NCBI GenBank assembly: GCA_020845995.1
Contig: JADLES010000149.1
Span: forward strand, 1-50,241
Origin: Burkholderiales bacterium
GTDB taxonomy: Bacteria; Pseudomonadota; Gammaproteobacteria; Burkholderiales; SG8-39
DNA length: 50,241 bases
Reading direction: 5' to 3'
Numbering within the stretch: position 1 is the stretch's first letter; each line of letters begins with the position of its first letter. The notes beneath the pieces are model-generated. The model saw only the letters and a list, made by a program, of their open reading frames with translations, ran no database searches and was not told the DNA's origin. Positions 46,350 through 50,241 of the stretch are shown in pieces. The position numbers and the translations under genes are program-made.

Positions 46350-46889
46350 CTAGAACGACCAGACCTGCATCGTCCGGTGCAAGGCGGCCAGGTCCTGCGT
46401 CTTCAGCGGGGAGCGTTCCGCGTTCGCCGCGGCGGGCTTCTCCGCCAACTGGAGGACGATGCCGTTCATCGTCGCCAGCCGCCGCGCGAGCACATCCGCG
46501 ATCGCGGCCACCATCTTGTGCGCCGCGATCGAATTCGCCTCGAGCAGCGAGCGGAAGCGCGCCGCGGGGAGAAACAGCGTCCGCGTGCCGACGAGGGCGC
46601 GGCCCGTTGCCGAGCGCGGCTCGGCGGTGACCAGCGACATCTCGCCCAGCATGCCGCCCGAACCCAGGCGCGCGAGCAGATGCTCGCCCGCCGGCCCGCG
46701 CTTGATGACGCCGATTTCGCCGGCGACCACCAGGAACAGGCCGTCGCCCGGCTCGCCTTCGCGGAACAGGTCGCCGCCCGCGGCGACCTCGCGCGATTCC
46801 ACGACTGCGGCGATCGCCTCCACTTCCGCGGTGGAAAGCGCGCGGCAGATCGTCATCTCCTTCAGCGCGGTGAGCTGTTCGTTCGCCAT
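46350..46889 (-). CDS. Cyclic nucleotide-binding domain protein without DNA-binding domain
   Basis: The 179-residue protein is one cNMP-binding domain (residues 14-135): LFREGEPGDGLFLVVAGEIG, then LGEMSLVTAEPRSATGRA, where the Glu and Arg form the phosphate-binding cassette. No helix-turn-helix follows; the C-terminal 40 residues are a helix (VAAIADVLARRLATMNGIVL) and a polar tail. It is therefore not a Crp-type activator. It may act as a regulatory or partner subunit, but no target can be named. It converges on the HIT gene. Confidence 0.85.
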   Translation of the reverse strand: MANEQLTALKEMTICRALSTAEVEAIAAVVESREVAAGGDLFREGEPGDGLFLVVAGEIGVIKRGPAGEHLLARLGSGGMLGEMSLVTAEPRSATGRALVGTRTLFLPAARFRSLLEANSIAAHKMVAAIADVLARRLATMNGIVLQLAEKPAAANAERSPLKTQDLAALHRTMQVWSF

Positions 46890-47016
46890 GGCAAAAGTCT
46901 ACCTCATGCGTGACGCGCGGCCGGCGATGCGATTCGCTATGCCCGGCCCGGGCGGGTATCATCCCCCGTGAGCGTGGCGGTCCCAAGGGCGGATTGCACA
47001 TGCAGGAGGATTTCCG

Positions 47017-48474
47017 ATGAGCAATACGATCAAGATACTTGCGGGCGTGGTCGTGCTGGTCGTTGTCGGCGCGGGCGGTGCCTGGTTCTTCCTCTTCGAG
47101 GAGGACGCGCCGCCGCCCCGCCCGGTCGTGAAGGCGGCGCCCAAGGCGAAGGCGGCGCCCGCGCCCGCCGCGCCCGCCGCGGACGCGGCGAAGCCGGCCG
47201 AGCCGGCCAAGACGGCAGCGGCCCCGGCAGCGCAGCCTGCCGCGGGCCAGCCCGCCGCGCAGGCGCCGGCGAAACCGATTCCCTCCGATCCAAGCAAGCT
47301 GATCGCCGAGGTGGTCGAGACCTCCGGCCTGCAGGCGGCGCTTCTCTCCGCCGGCGAGGAGTTCGCGCGCCAGGCCGTGACCGGGGAAGGTCCCGCGCTC
47401 ACGGCGGACGAGGCGCGCGCGGTCGCCGAGGCGGTGAAGAAGTCGTTCGATCCGGCGGTGACGGGTGCGGAGGTGCGCGCCGGCCTGAAATCCTCCGATC
47501 CCGAGCGCATGGCGCGTTTCCTGGAGATCCTGCGCCAGCCGATCGCGTTGAAGGTGGCCGCGCAGGAGCGTACCGCCGCCCAGCCTGAGGCCTGGAAGGA
47601 TTTCGCGGAGAATCTTCGCAAGGCTCCGCCGGCCGCCGAGCGCACCAGGCTGATCCGCGCGCTCGACGATGTGACACGCAGCTCGGAAGTGGAATCGGAG
47701 ATGGCGAGCGCCATGGTGCGCGAGATGCTCGACGCCGCGCTCGCGCAGTTACGCAAGGCGGGCAGCAAGGTTCCCAAGGAAGCCAGCCAGGCGGTGGCGA
47801 CGCAGCTCAATACGGTACGCGCGCAGGCGCGCAACCAGGCCGTGAGCATGCTGTACTTCACCTATCGCAACCTCAGCGACGATGATTTGTCGGCCTACCT
47901 CAAGCTGCTGGATGCCGATACCGGTCGCTGGGGCTCGGAGCAGCTGGCGAACGCGAGCCGCACTGCGTTTGCCAATCGCTTCGGCGCGATCGGCAAGGAG
48001 CTGGCGCCGCTCGCGGTATCCAGGCGCGCCGTGGCGGCCGCCAAGGCGCCGCCGCCGGGGGCTGTCGAACCGTTGGCCAAGGCACAGCCCGAGACGCCGG
48101 CGGAAAAGCCCGCAAGCGGTCTGGCCGCCACACCCGCCGAGCCGGTCGGCTACCGGCGGCCGGCGAACATCCGCAATCTTTACTCGCGCTACAACGACCT
48201 GGTCACCGCGACCGTGATGGGCGACGGCGCGGCGGTCAAGGAGCTGCTCGACGACGGCAAGGATCCGAATGTCCGCCAGGCGGACGGCAAGACGCCGCTG
48301 ATGGTCGCGGCGAGCCGCAACGATCTCGCCATCGCGACCCTGCTGCTTGCCAAAGGCGCGGATCCGAGTCTGCGCGCGGCGGGCGGCATGAACGCTCTGG
48401 CGATCGCGAAGTCGCGCGGTCCCGCGGGCGCGCCGATGGTGCAGCTGCTCCAGCGCAGCGGCGCCCGCGACTAG
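47017..48474 (+). CDS. Membrane-anchored protein with helical domain and C-terminal ankyrin repeats
   Basis: The 485-residue protein starts at ATG 47017 after AGGAGGA. One N-terminal helix (ILAGVVVLVVVGAGGAWFF, then LFEED) is followed by an Ala/Pro/Lys-rich stretch (about 30-90), a largely helical domain (about 95-345, resembling DUF2059-like repeats), another Ala/Pro linker and about three ankyrin-type repeats (DGKTPLMVAASRNDLAIATL, then LLAKGADPS). The domain order points to a periplasmic protein anchored by its N-terminus, with the ankyrin repeats as a protein-binding surface. I do not recognise the whole protein. Confidence 0.75.
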   Translation: MSNTIKILAGVVVLVVVGAGGAWFFLFEEDAPPPRPVVKAAPKAKAAPAPAAPAADAAKPAEPAKTAAAPAAQPAAGQPAAQAPAKPIPSDPSKLIAEVVETSGLQAALLSAGEEFARQAVTGEGPALTADEARAVAEAVKKSFDPAVTGAEVRAGLKSSDPERMARFLEILRQPIALKVAAQERTAAQPEAWKDFAENLRKAPPAAERTRLIRALDDVTRSSEVESEMASAMVREMLDAALAQLRKAGSKVPKEASQAVATQLNTVRAQARNQAVSMLYFTYRNLSDDDLSAYLKLLDADTGRWGSEQLANASRTAFANRFGAIGKELAPLAVSRRAVAAAKAPPPGAVEPLAKAQPETPAEKPASGLAATPAEPVGYRRPANIRNLYSRYNDLVTATVMGDGAAVKELLDDGKDPNVRQADGKTPLMVAASRNDLAIATLLLAKGADPSLRAAGGMNALAIAKSRGPAGAPMVQLLQRSGARD

Positions 48475-48483
48475 GCGCGGCCC

Positions 48484-49314
48484 TTGCATTCGCGGTTCCT
48501 GGTTGCCGGCACCCTGCTCGGGCTGGCGGCGCTGCCCGACGGCCTGCCTGCCGCCGCGGAGTTGCCGATCTTCGATGCGCATCTGCATTACAGCCACGAC
48601 GCCTGGGAACTGGTGCCGCCGGCGCAGGCCATCGCGCTCCTGCGCAAGGCGGGGCTGAAGCGGGCGCTGATTTCGAGCTCGGGTGACGAGGGGCAGCAGC
48701 GCCTCGCGGCGCTCGCGCCGGACCTGGTGATTCCCGAGCTGCGGCCGTACCGCTCGCGCGGCGAGATCGGCACCTGGTTCCGCGACGAGAGCGTGATTCC
48801 GTATCTCGAGGAGCGGCTCAGGCGAGACCGCTATGCCGGCATCGGCGAATTCCACCTCTACGGCGCGGACGCCGACCTGCCGGTGCCGAGCCGCATGGTG
48901 CAGCTCGCCCGCCAGCACCGGCTGTTCCTGCACGCGCATGCCGACGTCGACGCGGTCGAGCGCCTGTTCCGGCAATGGCCCGAGGCGAGGATCCTCTGGG
49001 CGCACTCGGGCTTCGACCGGCCGGAGAAAGTGCGCGAAATGCTGCGCAAGCACAGGAACCTCTGGTGCGATCTCGCGTTCCGCACCGATCACGCGCGCGG
49101 CGGCAAGGTGGACGCCGACTGGCGCGCCGCGTTCCTGGAGTTTCCCGACCGCTTCCTGGTCGGCACGGATTCCTTCACGCCCGAGCGCTGGCACTACATC
49201 GGCGAGCACGCCAGCTGGTCGCGGCAGTGGCTGGGGGATCTGCCCCGGGACGTGGCCGAGCGCATCGCATGGAAGAACGGCGAGACCCTCTTCGGCGGCT
49301 TCCCGTCGCACTAG
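48484..49314 (+). CDS. Exported TatD/amidohydrolase-like protein
   Basis: The 276-residue protein starts at TTG 48484, and its N-terminus HSRFLVAGTLLGLAALPDGL has the character of a Sec signal peptide. The metal-dependent hydrolase fold shows DAHLHYS (Asp31, His33, His35), FLHAHADVD, ILWAHSGF and LVGTDSF, matching the amidohydrolase-2/TatD metal ligands. Export is unusual for the family, which is mostly cytoplasmic. The substrate is unknown. The 3' end overlaps the next gene, and the following MauG-type gene suggests one operon with a periplasmic role. Confidence 0.8.
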   Translation: MHSRFLVAGTLLGLAALPDGLPAAAELPIFDAHLHYSHDAWELVPPAQAIALLRKAGLKRALISSSGDEGQQRLAALAPDLVIPELRPYRSRGEIGTWFRDESVIPYLEERLRRDRYAGIGEFHLYGADADLPVPSRMVQLARQHRLFLHAHADVDAVERLFRQWPEARILWAHSGFDRPEKVREMLRKHRNLWCDLAFRTDHARGGKVDADWRAAFLEFPDRFLVGTDSFTPERWHYIGEHASWSRQWLGDLPRDVAERIAWKNGETLFGGFPSH

Positions 49315-49670
49315 GCGGATTGCTGGTTTGCGCCGGAGCGGCGGGGTGCGAGCTGCCGCCGGGCGCGCGCGTGGAAAACGACCGCGTAGCGATTTCCTAC
49401 CGGACGGCGCCGGCCCGGATCGAGGTGGGCAAGCCGTTCGTCCTCGAGCTCTCAGCCTGTCCGAAGAAGGGCGCGCTCGATGCCGCGCGCGTGCGCATGG
49501 ATGCGAGCATGCCGGAGCACCGGCACGGCATGAACTACCGTGTCAGGGTGGAGCCGCTGGCCGCGGCGCGCTTCCGCTCCGAGGGGTGGCTGTTCCACAT
49601 GCCTGGGCGCTGGGAGTTCGTATTCGAGCTGGGCGGCGAGCGCCTGACGCACAGCGTGCGCATCGAGTGA
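49269..49670 (+). CDS. YtkA-like lipoprotein/secreted protein
   Basis: The 133-residue protein starts at ATG 49269 inside the preceding gene (46-base overlap), which gives a lipoprotein-like signal: basic MEERRDPLRRL, hydrophobic PVALGGLLVCAGAAGC. The mature domain includes MDASMPEHRHGMNYRVRVEP and GWLFHMPGRWEFVFELGG, the YtkA-like beta-sandwich pattern. Members often neighbour cytochrome and copper proteins. Its function is unknown, with possible metal binding through MPEHRHGM. Its stop overlaps the start of the next gene (GTGA). Confidence 0.72.
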   Translation: MEERRDPLRRLPVALGGLLVCAGAAGCELPPGARVENDRVAISYRTAPARIEVGKPFVLELSACPKKGALDAARVRMDASMPEHRHGMNYRVRVEPLAAARFRSEGWLFHMPGRWEFVFELGGERLTHSVRIE

Positions 49671-50241
49671 CCCGGTTGCTGGCCGCCGCGCTGCTCGCCT
49701 GCGCCGCCGGGGCGCAAGCGCAGGTGCCGGATTTCACCGAATCGGAAACTCGCGCCATCCTGCGCCACGGTCCCTGGCCCGCGCCCTGGTCGCGCGACCC
49801 GAGCAACCGGGCCTCGGGGAACGCCGACGCCATCGCGCTTGGCGAGCGCCTGTTCTTCGATCCGCGCCTGTCGCCCTCCGGGCAGGTCCTGTGCGCGACC
49901 TGCCACGTGCCCTACCGGTCCTGGCAGGACGGGCGCGCGCGCGCGCACGGCCTCGCGGACGCCGATCGCAACACGCAAGGCTTGCTGGACGTGCGCTACC
50001 AGCGCTGGTACGGCTGGGACGGCGCGGGCGACTCTCTCTGGGCGCAGAGCGTCCGGCCGATCCTCGAGCCGCGCGAAATGGGCGGCAGCGCCGCGCAGGT
50101 GGCGGAGCTGGTGCGCGGCGACGCGGAGCTCTCCTGCCGCTTTGAGAAAGTCTTCGGCGCGCCGGTTCCCGCGGCCGACGAGGCGGTGCTGGCCGGCGTC
50201 GGCAAGGCGCTCGCCGCCTTCCAGGAAACGCTGCTGAGCGG
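49667..50241 (+). CDS. MauG/di-heme cytochrome c peroxidase, N-terminal part
   Basis: The frame starts at GTG 49667, overlapping the upstream stop, and runs off the right edge after 191 codons. It has a Sec signal (TRLLAAALLACAAGAQA) and ALGERLFFDPRLSPSGQ before the first heme site CATCH (Cys76, Cys79, His80), the usual order in di-heme peroxidases and MauG-type enzymes. The second heme site should lie beyond the window. The family reduces peroxides or oxidises protein side chains in the periplasm; which one applies cannot be decided here. Confidence 0.85.
   Translation, partial: MTRLLAAALLACAAGAQAQVPDFTESETRAILRHGPWPAPWSRDPSNRASGNADAIALGERLFFDPRLSPSGQVLCATCHVPYRSWQDGRARAHGLADADRNTQGLLDVRYQRWYGWDGAGDSLWAQSVRPILEPREMGGSAAQVAELVRGDAELSCRFEKVFGAPVPAADEAVLAGVGKALAAFQETLLS

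Overview
The window is one continuous, GC-rich, densely packed stretch of chromosome. It most likely comes from a betaproteobacterium (Burkholderiales/Nitrosomonadales-like). The reasons are the gene orders: coxB-coxA-(small ORF)-ctaG-DUF2970-coxC-DUF2909-SURF1-SCO-like-ctaB-SCO1; rpoH directly after ftsY-ftsE-ftsX; and lolB-ispE-tRNA-Gln-prs-rplY-pth-ychF. I see no phage genes, insertion sequences or CRISPR array. Several convergent genes abut within ten bases.

Layout. (1) 1-5.3 kb: a thiolase-fold lipid-transfer-type protein cut by the left edge, a C-terminal scrap of a glutaryl-CoA dehydrogenase, a small secreted protein, trmL, comF, an amidase and bioC. (2) 5.4-12.9 kb: an aerobic caa3-type cytochrome c oxidase operon with its copper and heme assembly factors. 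Heme A synthase (ctaA/COX15) is missing from its usual place. (3) 12.9-18.3 kb: rpoH, ftsX, ftsE, ftsY on the minus strand, with a perfect CIRCE operator in front of rpoH, then rsmD, coaD and mutM. (4) 18.4-25.8 kb: a TPR protein, lolB, ispE, tRNA-Gln(TTG), prs, rplY, pth with an unusual charged tail, ychF and a DUF2147 protein.

(5) 25.8-34.9 kb is the most notable region: a bacterial sphingolipid (ceramide) locus. A minus-strand operon encodes an acyl-AMP ligase/acyl-ACP synthetase, a CerR-like short-chain reductase, a dedicated ACP, a serine palmitoyltransferase and an MsbA-type ABC exporter. Diverging from it are a GNAT-fold protein resembling bacterial ceramide synthase and a MobA-like nucleotidyltransferase. 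A LicC-like nucleotidyltransferase converges on that pair. The five catalytic functions known for ceramide synthesis in Caulobacter are all present. The exporter and two nucleotidyltransferases suggest head-group decoration and flipping. The divergent promoter region has a nested inverted repeat that overlaps a predicted promoter.

(6) 35.0-43.9 kb: an MdtABC-type tripartite efflux operon with two different RND subunits and an outer-membrane factor whose exposed loops look trimmed. The second RND gene seems to start at CTG. (7) 43.9-46.9 kb: a metallophosphoesterase, a bacterial relative of the mitochondrial CDP-diacylglycerol synthase Tam41, a HIT protein and a cNMP-binding protein. (8) 47.0-50.2 kb: a membrane-anchored ankyrin protein, then an exported TatD/amidohydrolase-like protein, a YtkA-like lipoprotein and the start of a MauG/cytochrome c peroxidase.

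All identifications were made by reading translated sequence and motifs without database searches. No gene-free stretch exceeds about 300 bases.
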